Below, one piece after another: positions 1 to 5,596 of a DNA stretch of 5,596 nucleotides. The stretch is from Gammaproteobacteria bacterium (lineage in GTDB: Bacteria > Pseudomonadota > Gammaproteobacteria > Eutrophobiales > Eutrophobiaceae): the NCBI GenBank assembly GCA_016198885.1, contig JACQHV010000189.1:1-5596 (forward strand), read 5' to 3'. The translations under genes were made by a program, and so were the position numbers. Position 1 is the stretch's first letter, and each line of letters starts with the position of its first letter. A model generated the notes under the pieces. The model made no database searches. It saw nothing but the letters and a program-made list of their open reading frames with translations, and was not told the origin of the DNA.

Positions 1-1
1 G

Positions 2-985
2 CCCGGCCGGTTTGACCGCCAGGTGGTGGTTCCCCTGCCGGATATTCGCGGGCGTGAACAGATCCTCAAGGTGCACATGCGCAAGGTCGCACTCGCCGAT
101 GATGTAAAGCCCAATATCATTGCGCGCGGTACACCCGGATTTTCAGGAGCGGATCTCTCCAATCTTGTGAATGAGGCGGCGCTGTTTGCCGCGCGTGGTA
201 ACAAGAAACTCGTGGATATGGAAGACTTCGAGCGTGCCAAGGATAAAATCATGATGGGTGCAGAGCGTCGTTCCATGGTGATGAGTGAGAAGGAGAAAAA
301 GCTCACGGCTTACCATGAGGCAGGACATGCTATAGTCGGCCGGCTTGTTCCCTCACATGATCCTGTATACAAGGTGACAATCATCCCGCGTGGCAGGGCT
401 TTGGGTGTGACCATGTTTCTGCCTGAAGCGGATCGCCTCAGTTACAGCAAAGAGCTTCTGGAAAGCCAGATATGCAGTCTCTTTGGAGGCCGTATTGCAG
501 AGGAATTGATCTTCGGCAAGGATTATGTCACTACTGGTGCGAGCAATGATATTGAACGCGCCACCCAACTTGCGCGCAATATGGTTACCAAATGGGGGCT
601 GTCAGAACGTCTGGGACCGTTAACCTATAGCGAAGAAGAGGGCGAGATATTTCTCGGACATTCCGTTACCAAACATAAGGCGGTGTCGGATGAGACAGCT
701 CACCTCATCGATGAAGAAATAAGGAACATTATCGATCGTAATTATCAACGTGCAGAGAAGTTGCTCAAGAAACATTTGGATAAGTTACATGTAATGGCTG
801 AAGCGTTGATTAAGTACGAAACCATCGACAGTGATCAGATCGATGCCATCATGCAAGGCAGGGTTCCGGAACCGCCGGCTGATTGGGATGATGACGATAC
901 CGGTACATCAGAGAAGATCAAGACCAGCAGTACTGCAAAGGAAGGGGGCGCTCCTGCAGTTGAGCCTCCGGCGAAACCAGCCTGA
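2..985 (+). CDS. ftsH: ATP-dependent zinc metalloprotease FtsH, C-terminal part (5' end outside window)
   Basis: Membrane-anchored AAA+ protease that unfolds and degrades membrane and short-lived cytosolic proteins; in E. coli its targets include LpxC and sigma-32. The frame is open to the left edge, so the GTG at 23 is internal and not a start. The 327 visible residues begin in the AAA+ second region of homology: PGRFDRQ at residues 1-7 carries both arginine fingers (R3, R6). The AAA+ lid follows, then the M41 peptidase domain with zinc motif HEAGH at 105-109 and the third zinc ligand, probably D183 in GASNDIERAT. The spacing R3-H105-D183 matches E. coli FtsH as I recall it. About 310 residues are missing, including the transmembrane segments, Walker A and Walker B. 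The tail is acidic and then Pro/Ala/Lys-rich, as is usual in gammaproteobacteria. The stop TGA is the first three bases of a heptamer repeat array. Identity is very secure. Confidence 0.97.
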   Translation, partial: PGRFDRQVVVPLPDIRGREQILKVHMRKVALADDVKPNIIARGTPGFSGADLSNLVNEAALFAARGNKKLVDMEDFERAKDKIMMGAERRSMVMSEKEKKLTAYHEAGHAIVGRLVPSHDPVYKVTIIPRGRALGVTMFLPEADRLSYSKELLESQICSLFGGRIAEELIFGKDYVTTGASNDIERATQLARNMVTKWGLSERLGPLTYSEEEGEIFLGHSVTKHKAVSDETAHLIDEEIRNIIDRNYQRAEKLLKKHLDKLHVMAEALIKYETIDSDQIDAIMQGRVPEPPADWDDDDTGTSEKIKTSSTAKEGGAPAVEPPAKPA

Positions 986-1017
986 TTGGTGATCAGTGAT
1001 TAGTGAATAGTGATTTG
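983..1017 (+). repeat. Degenerate heptamer array, five TGATTRG-like units (left arm)
   Basis: Five contiguous 7-bp units can be read without gaps: TGATTGG (983), TGATCAG (990), TGATTAG (997), TGAATAG (1004) and TGATTTG (1011). The first unit is the exact reverse complement of the unit in the array at 1051-1085; the others differ from it by one or two bases. The first TGA is the ftsH stop codon. Because the period is 7, successive TGAs fall in different frames, so the array places stops in all three forward frames and a second in-frame stop for ftsH at 1004. With the right-hand array it could form a long imperfect hairpin. Confidence 0.8.
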
Positions 1018-1026
1018 TACTCAGAT

Positions 1027-1032
1027 TATAAT
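1027..1032 (+). promoter_or_regulatory. Candidate -10 element between the repeat arms (possible glmM promoter)
   Basis: A perfect TATAAT lies inside the 10-bp palindrome GATTATAATC (1024-1033) in the spacer between the two arrays. At a 17-bp spacing the -35 position would be TGAATA (1004-1009), which falls in the left array and matches TTGACA at only 3 of 6 positions. There is no TGn extended -10. Initiation near 1039 would give a glmM leader of about 50 nt, mostly CCAATCA repeats. The -10 match is clear, but promoter activity is a guess because the -35 is poor and the palindrome alone could explain the match. Confidence 0.3.
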
Positions 1033-1050
1033 CAGGGATAATCCTGTTCC

Positions 1051-1085
1051 CCAATCACCAATCACCAATCACCAATCACCAATTC
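1051..1085 (+). repeat. Perfect heptamer tandem array, (CCAATCA)4 plus one variant unit (right arm)
   Basis: Four identical CCAATCA units (1051-1078) are followed by CCAATTC (1079-1085), ending 5 bp before the glmM ATG. The units are inverted relative to those at 983-1017. In-register pairing of the two 35-base arms gives 27 of 35 Watson-Crick pairs by my hand count, around a 33-base spacer. Read in any forward frame the array is open and would encode the same 7-residue cycle (P-I-T-N-H-Q-S). It contains ATCACC, which is identical to part of the usual 16S rRNA 3' tail and so cannot act as a ribosome binding site. Heptanucleotide tandem repeats are known between genes in other bacteria, for example the STRR families of cyanobacteria; relatedness is not implied. 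Confidence 0.9.
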
Positions 1086-1090
1086 AATTA

Positions 1091-2437
1091 ATGACTACAA
1101 AACGTAGATACTTTGGCACAGACGGAATTCGTGGTCGTGTCGGTGAAGTGCCGATTACTCCGGATTTTGTGATGAAGCTTGGCTGGGCGGCTGGCCGCGT
1201 CCTGGCTAAAAATGGCAAAGGGCCTGTGCTGATTGGTAAAGATACGCGCATCTCAGGTTATATGTTTGAGTCCGCGCTTGAAGCCGGTCTATCAGCTGCC
1301 GGTGTTGATATTCGTTTACTCGGACCCATGCCAACACCCGGCATTGCCTTTCTTACACGTAATACCCGGGCACAGGCGGGTATTGTGATCAGCGCATCGC
1401 ACAACCCATATCAGGATAATGGCATTAAATTTTTTGCGGCTGACGGAACCAAATTACCTGATGAGATTGAGCAGGCAATAGAAAATGAGCTCGATCACCC
1501 CTTTGAAATAACAAACTCCAGCAAATTGGGAAAGGCACGCCGTATTATCGATGCCCCGAGGCGCTATATAGAATTCTGCAAAGGCAAATTTAGTCCGGTG
1601 ATTAACCTGGGCGGCATGAAGCTCGTCATCGATTGTGCACACGGGGCTACTTATCACATCGCACCCAATGTGTTTGAAGAATTGGGTGCCAGTGTCACTG
1701 CTATCGGTATTGAACCTGACGGACTCAATATTAATAAGGAGTCCGGCGCCACCTATCCACAAATATTACAGGAACGGGTTATCTCAACCAGCGCAGACAT
1801 TGGCATAGCACTGGATGGCGATGGTGATCGCGTAATTATGGTTGACCAAAAGGGTGTAGTCGTCGATGGGGATGAAATCCTGTTTATTATTGCGCGATCA
1901 AAATGTAATTCATTAAATGGCGGTGTTGTTGGCACTTTGATGAGCAACCTCGGACTTGAACAGGCGATTAACGGACTCAAACTGAAATTTCTTCGTGCAC
2001 AGGTTGGCGATCGTTACATTATGGACATGTTGCAGCAGGAGCATCTGACTCTTGGTGGTGAGACCTCGGGGCATATTATCGATCTGAATATGACGACCAC
2101 AGGGGATGGCATCATTTCGTGTTTACAAGTGCTCGAAACCATGGTGCTCAAGAATAAATCACTACGTGAGCTTAAATCGGACATGCATAAATACCCGCAA
2201 AAGCTCATCAATGTCAGTACGGATTCACAGATCGATATTTCCAGATTAAGTGCAGTTGATAAAGCCGTGAAAACAGCCCAGGCGGAACTTGGGGACAGCG
2301 GGCGTATTCTGTTACGTCCGTCAGGTACGGAACCCTTGATCCGGGTGATGGTGGAAGGTGTGGACGAAAGACAGGTGGAAAAACTGGCGGTTTATCTTGC
2401 TGCGGAAGTGGAGACTGCTGTACAACGATCTGCCTGA
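1091..2437 (+). CDS. glmM: Phosphoglucosamine mutase GlmM
   Basis: Cytosolic alpha-D-phosphohexomutase that converts glucosamine-6-phosphate to glucosamine-1-phosphate, the substrate of GlmU on the way to UDP-GlcNAc for peptidoglycan and lipid A. It has 448 residues, against 445 in E. coli. The N-terminus RRYFGTDGIRGRVG is typical of GlmM. The phosphorylated serine is S103 in ISASHNP, equivalent to E. coli S102. The Mg2+ loop DGDGDR has D242, D244 and D246. The sugar-binding GGETSGH spans 322-328, and the phosphate-binding loop RPSGTEPLIRVM spans 409-420. All key residues are intact. I chose ATG 1091 because the protein then begins like its homologues; a GTG at 1010 would add 27 residues translated from the repeat array. 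No Shine-Dalgarno sequence precedes 1091, which is unusual. In many gammaproteobacteria the order is ftsH-folP-glmM; here folP is absent. The gene ends 9 bp from a convergent gene. Confidence 0.97.
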   Translation: MTTKRRYFGTDGIRGRVGEVPITPDFVMKLGWAAGRVLAKNGKGPVLIGKDTRISGYMFESALEAGLSAAGVDIRLLGPMPTPGIAFLTRNTRAQAGIVISASHNPYQDNGIKFFAADGTKLPDEIEQAIENELDHPFEITNSSKLGKARRIIDAPRRYIEFCKGKFSPVINLGGMKLVIDCAHGATYHIAPNVFEELGASVTAIGIEPDGLNINKESGATYPQILQERVISTSADIGIALDGDGDRVIMVDQKGVVVDGDEILFIIARSKCNSLNGGVVGTLMSNLGLEQAINGLKLKFLRAQVGDRYIMDMLQQEHLTLGGETSGHIIDLNMTTTGDGIISCLQVLETMVLKNKSLRELKSDMHKYPQKLINVSTDSQIDISRLSAVDKAVKTAQAELGDSGRILLRPSGTEPLIRVMVEGVDERQVEKLAVYLAAEVETAVQRSA

Positions 2438-2455
2438 TAAAGTCTATCAGTGCAG
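2430..2455. terminator. Hairpin spanning both stop codons of the convergent genes
   Basis: CTGATA (2434-2439) and TATCAG (2445-2450) pair perfectly around a 5-base loop. CTGC (2430-2433) and GCAG (2452-2455) extend the stem to 10 bp with a single bulged T at 2451. The stem contains the TGA stop of glmM on the plus strand and of the GGDEF gene on the minus strand. There is no T-tract on either side, so this is not a canonical intrinsic terminator. It may act as a bidirectional 3'-end structure, or it may be chance. Confidence 0.3.
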
Positions 2456-3532
2456 CCGTGATTCGGATTCTGAATAGAGTGTTACCCTGTTGCGGCCACT
2501 GTTCTTGCTTTGGTACATGGCCCTGTCCACCTTGTGCAAAAGACTGTCGGTATTTTCAGCATGTTTCGGGAAGTTCGCAATGCCGATGCTGACCGTCGTT
2601 TTTATCTGATTTCCTTCCATATCGAAGGCGGTGTTTTCAACGGCCTTCCTGATCCTGTCTCCCACTTCCACTGCATTTTCACTGTCAGTTTCCGGAAGCA
2701 GGGCAATAAATTCATCGCCGCCATATCTTGCCAGTATATCGGATTCCCTCAGGCACGATTTTATCGTGTCTGACAGGGCCTTGATGAGACGGTTGCCCGC
2801 TTCGTGGCCATAACGGTCATTGACTTCCTTCAGGTTATCGGCGTCTATCATTAATAGTGAGAAAATACGTTTATAGCGGGCTGATTTCATGATTTCTGCC
2901 GTCAGTGTGTTATTAAACGACCTTATATTGAAAAGACCGGTCATCTCGTCGACTTCCGAAAGGTGTTTGAACATCTTTCTCGCGTATTGCAGGTCGGCGG
3001 ACAACATCGTCGTCAGATAGGCAATCAGGAGGTAAGGGCTGAATATGGCCATTAATTGACTGAAGTTTTGCAATGAAAATGCAGTTCCGGCATATACGGG
3101 TTGTCCCATGTAGAGATAAACACAGGTAATGAGCACCAGAATCAACACAGTGGTGAGTTTACCCAGCGTCAGGCCACTGGTAATGATTACGAGCAGGTAG
3201 AGATTCAGCAACGGACTTTCGATCCTGCCCGTGTGCCAGAGTACGAAAGTGATAAAACCAATCATTACCCAGACTTCAATGGCAAGTTTCCAGCGTGTTT
3301 CCTTCTTGTAAAAATTGAGGTAACGAAAGGCAAGCACGAACCCCGCAAAAAACAGGGATGATTTGATAATCAGCCATTTATCATCAACGGCCGAGCCCGG
3401 AACGGTACTGTAAAGAATAACCAGGATTAATATCAACCATTCGAGTTCAACAACGCTGCGTGAAAAGCCTTTCAGCTCAACCTGTTCTACGTTGAGATCA
3501 TCAGTGAAATGAAATTGATCAAGAAATTTCAT
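2447..3532 (-). CDS. Membrane-anchored GGDEF-domain protein, probable diguanylate cyclase
   Basis: Probable inner-membrane enzyme that makes c-di-GMP from two GTP; 361 residues. The N-terminal region has about six hydrophobic segments (roughly 31-48, 53-71, 83-101, 108-124, 126-143, 158-178) and resembles the polytopic input domains of some sensor kinases, but I recognise no named domain. An even number of segments with a cytoplasmic N-terminus would place the catalytic domain in the cytosol. The GGDEF domain runs from about 190 to 355: DEMTGL at 195-200, metal-binding D230 in MIDADNLK, N238, intact GGDEF at 271-275, and an I-site RxxD (R262-D265) exactly five residues before it. It therefore looks catalytically competent and product-inhibited. 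N247 replaces the Asp usual in the YGHxxGD motif (see findings). The ATG at 3532 has no clear Shine-Dalgarno site. An AATAAT on the minus strand at 3581-3586 is a weak -10 candidate, so it may have its own promoter and not be part of the dap operon. Confidence 0.9.
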   Translation of the reverse strand: MKFLDQFHFTDDLNVEQVELKGFSRSVVELEWLILILVILYSTVPGSAVDDKWLIIKSSLFFAGFVLAFRYLNFYKKETRWKLAIEVWVMIGFITFVLWHTGRIESPLLNLYLLVIITSGLTLGKLTTVLILVLITCVYLYMGQPVYAGTAFSLQNFSQLMAIFSPYLLIAYLTTMLSADLQYARKMFKHLSEVDEMTGLFNIRSFNNTLTAEIMKSARYKRIFSLLMIDADNLKEVNDRYGHEAGNRLIKALSDTIKSCLRESDILARYGGDEFIALLPETDSENAVEVGDRIRKAVENTAFDMEGNQIKTTVSIGIANFPKHAENTDSLLHKVDRAMYQSKNSGRNRVTLYSESESRLH

Positions 3533-3610
3533 GCCATACCGTCGTAGCGCATTGAATGTCGTGGAATTTACACTTACAGGATTATTCTTCTTAAATGTAC
3601 GCCGTAACCG

Positions 3611-3632
3611 CCCCGTCCCCCCTCCGACGGGG
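3611..3632 (-). terminator. GC-rich hairpin directly after dapD
   Basis: On the minus strand CCCCGTC begins at the base after the dapD stop codon and pairs with GACGGGG around an 8-base purine loop (GGAGGGGG). The 7-bp stem has six G-C pairs. No T-run follows, so it is not a textbook intrinsic terminator. It could still cause pausing or protect the 3' end, separating dapCD transcription from the GGDEF gene about 80 bp downstream. Confidence 0.4.
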
Positions 3633-4454
3633 TCAACTATATCTCAGTAGTTCGTTGATGCCAACCTTGCCGCGCGTTTTCTCGTCGACCTGTTTTACAA
3701 TGACGACGCAATAGAGGCTGTATTTCCCGTCACTGGAGGGCAGATTGCCCGAGACCACGACCGAACCGGGAGGTATACGCCCATAGCTGGTTTCCCCGGA
3801 TTCGCGATGGTAGATACGGGTGCTCTGGCCGATATATACCCCCATTGATATTACGGAACCTTCACCCACAATCACGCCTTCGACCACTTCAGAGCGGGCA
3901 CCGATAAAGCAATTGTCTTCGATAATAGTGGGGTTTGCCTGGAGTGGTTCCAGTACGCCTCCGATGCCAACACCTCCTGAGAGATGTACGTTCTTTCCAA
4001 TCTGGGCGCATGACCCGACTGTCGCCCAGGTATCCACCATGGTGCCGGAATCCACGTAGGCGCCGATGTTGACAAAACTCGGCATCATGATGACATTCGG
4101 CGCGATATAGCAACCGCGCCGTGCGGTAGCGGGCGGCACGATCCGGGCGCCGATCTTTGCAAAATCAGACTTGTTCAGATTCGTGAATTTTGCAGGCACT
4201 TTGTCAAAGTAATTTGTAAAAGCGCCTTCGATTACCTTGTTTTCTTCAAGCAGAAAGGAAAGCAATACCGCTTTTTTTAACCATTGATTGACAATCCATT
4301 CCCCATCTTTTTTTTCGGCGACGCGAAGTTTGCCGCAGTCCAGGCCGGCGAGTGCCTCATTCACAGCATTCTTTAGTTCCTTGCTTGCGGTCGTGGGGGA
4401 AATCGTTGTCCGCTTTTCGAAATTTTCATTAATGATATCTTCTAGCTGGCTCAT
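3633..4454 (-). CDS. dapD: 2,3,4,5-tetrahydropyridine-2,6-dicarboxylate N-succinyltransferase DapD
   Basis: Cytosolic enzyme that transfers succinyl from succinyl-CoA to tetrahydrodipicolinate, the committed step of the succinylase route to meso-diaminopimelate and lysine. The 273-residue protein matches E. coli DapD (274 residues) almost end to end from memory. The N-terminal helical domain includes LRVAEKxDGxW near 43-53 and WLKKAVLLSF. From about 100 there is a left-handed beta-helix of hexapeptide repeats, including VNIGAYVDSGTMVDTWATVG, GKNVHLSGGVGIGG and CFIGARSEVVEGVIV. It closes with SVVVSGNLPSSDGKYSLYC and GKVGINELLR. Two ATGs stand in tandem (4457 and 4454). I chose 4454 because MSQLEDII then aligns without gaps to E. 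coli MQQLQNII, and because AGGA lies 7 bases upstream against 4 for the first. Starting at 4457 would give 274 residues. It is co-directional with dapC and probably translationally coupled to it. Confidence 0.97.
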   Translation of the reverse strand: MSQLEDIINENFEKRTTISPTTASKELKNAVNEALAGLDCGKLRVAEKKDGEWIVNQWLKKAVLLSFLLEENKVIEGAFTNYFDKVPAKFTNLNKSDFAKIGARIVPPATARRGCYIAPNVIMMPSFVNIGAYVDSGTMVDTWATVGSCAQIGKNVHLSGGVGIGGVLEPLQANPTIIEDNCFIGARSEVVEGVIVGEGSVISMGVYIGQSTRIYHRESGETSYGRIPPGSVVVSGNLPSSDGKYSLYCVVIVKQVDEKTRGKVGINELLRYS

Positions 4455-4461
4455 CATTATT

Positions 4462-4465
4462 TCCT
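4462..4465 (-). promoter_or_regulatory. Shine-Dalgarno site of dapD
   Basis: AGGA lies on the minus strand in the context ACAGGAAATA, 7 bases before the second of two tandem ATGs and 4 before the first, which favours the second start. The dapC stop TGA (4468-4470) lies just upstream, so ribosomes ending dapC would sit over this site. That geometry suits coupled translation of dapC and dapD. Confidence 0.6.
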
Positions 4466-4467
4466 GT

Positions 4468-5596
4468 TCATAGAGTATTCATATATTCACAAATTCGTCT
4501 GGCTGCCTCTACACATTCATCGAGTGATGCCACAAGGGCAATGCGTACCTGCCGTTCGCCAGGATTTATATTGTTTGACATACGCGAAAGAAAACTTCCC
4601 GGTAATACGGTAACATTTTGACTGGAATATAAGCCTCGTGCAAAGTCGGTATCGGTGCCGGGGGTTTCCGGCCACAAATAAAAACCTGCCTGTGGGCGTT
4701 TTACCTCCAGTGCAGACTGCAGGATATCCAGTACGGCATCAAATTTCTCACGATACATTTTTCTGTTTTGCATAACATGTGTCTCATCCCGCCAGGCGAG
4801 GATACTGGCTGCTTGTATATACAGCGGCATAACACAGCCGTGGTAGGTACGGTAGCGTAAAAAAGCCTGAATCAAATCCTGATCACCGGCGATAAATCCC
4901 GAACGCATCCCCGGTACATTGGAACGTTTGGACAAACTGTGGAATACAATACAACGCCGGTAATCGTCCCTGCCAAGTTCCGCTGACACCTGCAAAAGAC
5001 CATGCGGAGGTTGTTCCTCGTTGAAATAGATTTCCGAGTAACATTCGTCGCAGGCAATGATGAAATTATATCTGTCAGCCAACTCAAGCAATCGCGCGAT
5101 TGTTTCCCTGTTAATGACTGCACCGGTCGGATTGCCGGGAGAACATAAATACAATAGCCGGCATCGTTTCCATGTATGAGGGGAGACTGAATCTAGGTCA
5201 GGTATAAAATTATTCGTCTCCATACAGTTGACATATACCGGTTCAGCGCCTGCCAGCAATGCCGCTCCTTCATAAATTTGATAAAACGGATTGGGTGAAA
5301 TCACAACGGGTGAAGCTGCATGGTGATCAACGACACACTGAGCAAAGGCAAAAATGGCCTCGCGTGTCCCATTAACGGGTAATATATGTTTATCTGCGCT
5401 GATACTGCCTTTGGGGAGTTTGAACCGTTTCACCAGCCAATCGGAAATGGCCTGGCGTAATTCGTCATTCCCGCGTGTTTTTGGGTAGATCGCCGCCGAT
5501 TGCAAATGGCGTTTTATTTCATCCAGAATAAATTCGGGTGTTGCATGCTTGGGCTCTCCGATCGAGAGATCGATTGGAAGTTTATTTTCCGGTGGA
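4468..5596 (-). CDS. dapC: Succinyldiaminopimelate transaminase DapC (N-terminus outside window)
   Basis: PLP-dependent fold-type I aminotransferase, expected to catalyse the glutamate-dependent transamination of N-succinyl-2-amino-6-ketopimelate, the step after DapD. The frame is open to the right edge, so 375 residues are visible and about 20-25 are missing for a family length near 400; the TTG at 5505 is internal. The visible N-terminus carries LSIGEPKH (13-20), typical of the DapC family, then YPKTRG. Other aminotransferase landmarks are SPGNPTG (152-158), ACDECYSEIY (181-190) with the Asp that binds the pyridine nitrogen of PLP, the PLP-binding lysine K223 in HSLSKRSNVPGMRSG, and a C-terminal RIALV containing the probable substrate-carboxylate arginine. 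SLSKRSN plus the adjacent dapD supports DapC over ArgD or a generic aspartate aminotransferase. It ends 13 bp before the dapD start. Its promoter lies outside the window. Confidence 0.92.
   Translation of the reverse strand, partial: PPENKLPIDLSIGEPKHATPEFILDEIKRHLQSAAIYPKTRGNDELRQAISDWLVKRFKLPKGSISADKHILPVNGTREAIFAFAQCVVDHHAASPVVISPNPFYQIYEGAALLAGAEPVYVNCMETNNFIPDLDSVSPHTWKRCRLLYLCSPGNPTGAVINRETIARLLELADRYNFIIACDECYSEIYFNEEQPPHGLLQVSAELGRDDYRRCIVFHSLSKRSNVPGMRSGFIAGDQDLIQAFLRYRTYHGCVMPLYIQAASILAWRDETHVMQNRKMYREKFDAVLDILQSALEVKRPQAGFYLWPETPGTDTDFARGLYSSQNVTVLPGSFLSRMSNNINPGERQVRIALVASLDECVEAARRICEYMNTL

Noticed and set aside
23..25. GTG as a start codon for a short FtsH
   Set aside because: The frame is open upstream and encodes the conserved PGRFDRQ arginine-finger segment, so this is an internal valine.
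1051..1085. Heptamer array as a CRISPR or phage attachment site
   Set aside because: Units are 7 bp and directly contiguous with no spacers, and no integrase or cas gene is present.
1010..1090. In-frame GTG start at 1010 giving GlmM a 27-residue N-terminal extension
   Set aside because: The extension is translated repeat array (SPITNHQ cycle), lies before a perfectly conventional GlmM N-terminus, and has no homologue I know of.
1227..1236. TGATTGG inside glmM as a further copy of the heptamer repeat
   Set aside because: A single isolated unit in conserved coding sequence (around GPVLIGKD); chance match.
3101..3361. Forward open frame of 86 codons opposite the GGDEF gene
   Set aside because: It is antisense to the membrane segments of a well-supported gene, with no recognisable motif or ribosome binding site; a shadow frame.
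3820..4113. Overlapping open frames on both strands within dapD
   Set aside because: They are shadows of the conserved hexapeptide-repeat coding region; the encoded sequences have no recognisable features.
5503..5505. TTG as the start of DapC
   Set aside because: The 30 codons upstream to the window edge encode conserved family sequence including LSIGEPKH.
1..5596. A multi-gene novel defence or biosynthetic system
   Set aside because: Four of the five genes are standard housekeeping enzymes and the fifth is a GGDEF protein; no toxin, nuclease, reverse transcriptase or mobile-element gene is visible.

Overview
The window looks like chromosomal housekeeping DNA from a proteobacterium, most likely a gammaproteobacterium of moderate GC content. 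FtsH, GlmM and DapD all read like gammaproteobacterial proteins, and DapD is close to the E. coli protein as I remember it. The genus cannot be told from this sequence. No phage, insertion sequence, CRISPR array, tRNA or rRNA is visible.

Layout. Positions 1-985 (+) hold the 3' half of ftsH, cut by the left edge. Positions 983-1085 hold two facing arrays of 7-bp repeats, which fill almost the whole ftsH-glmM gap. Positions 1091-2437 (+) are glmM, complete. Positions 2447-3532 (-) are a complete membrane-anchored GGDEF protein, convergent with glmM and only 9 bp from it. Positions 3533-3632 are a short spacer with a GC-rich hairpin directly after the dapD stop. Positions 3633-4454 (-) are dapD, complete. 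From 4468 to the right edge (-) is dapC, missing roughly its first 20-25 residues. No gene-free stretch is longer than about 110 bp.

How the genes fit together. GlmM makes glucosamine-1-phosphate for UDP-GlcNAc. DapC and DapD act in the succinylase branch of diaminopimelate/lysine synthesis. Both ends of the window therefore feed cell-wall precursor supply. FtsH is the membrane AAA+ protease that in E. coli also controls LpxC, and so envelope synthesis. dapC-dapD is a tight, probably translationally coupled pair. The GGDEF gene follows dapD on the same strand but is probably a separate signalling gene.

Points worth a second look are: (1) the facing heptamer arrays, which supply the ftsH stop codon, put TGA in all three frames and leave glmM without a visible Shine-Dalgarno site; (2) the absence of folP from between ftsH and glmM; and (3) an Asp-to-Asn change at a guanine-recognition position of an otherwise intact GGDEF domain. 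Nothing here is clear proof of a new biological system.
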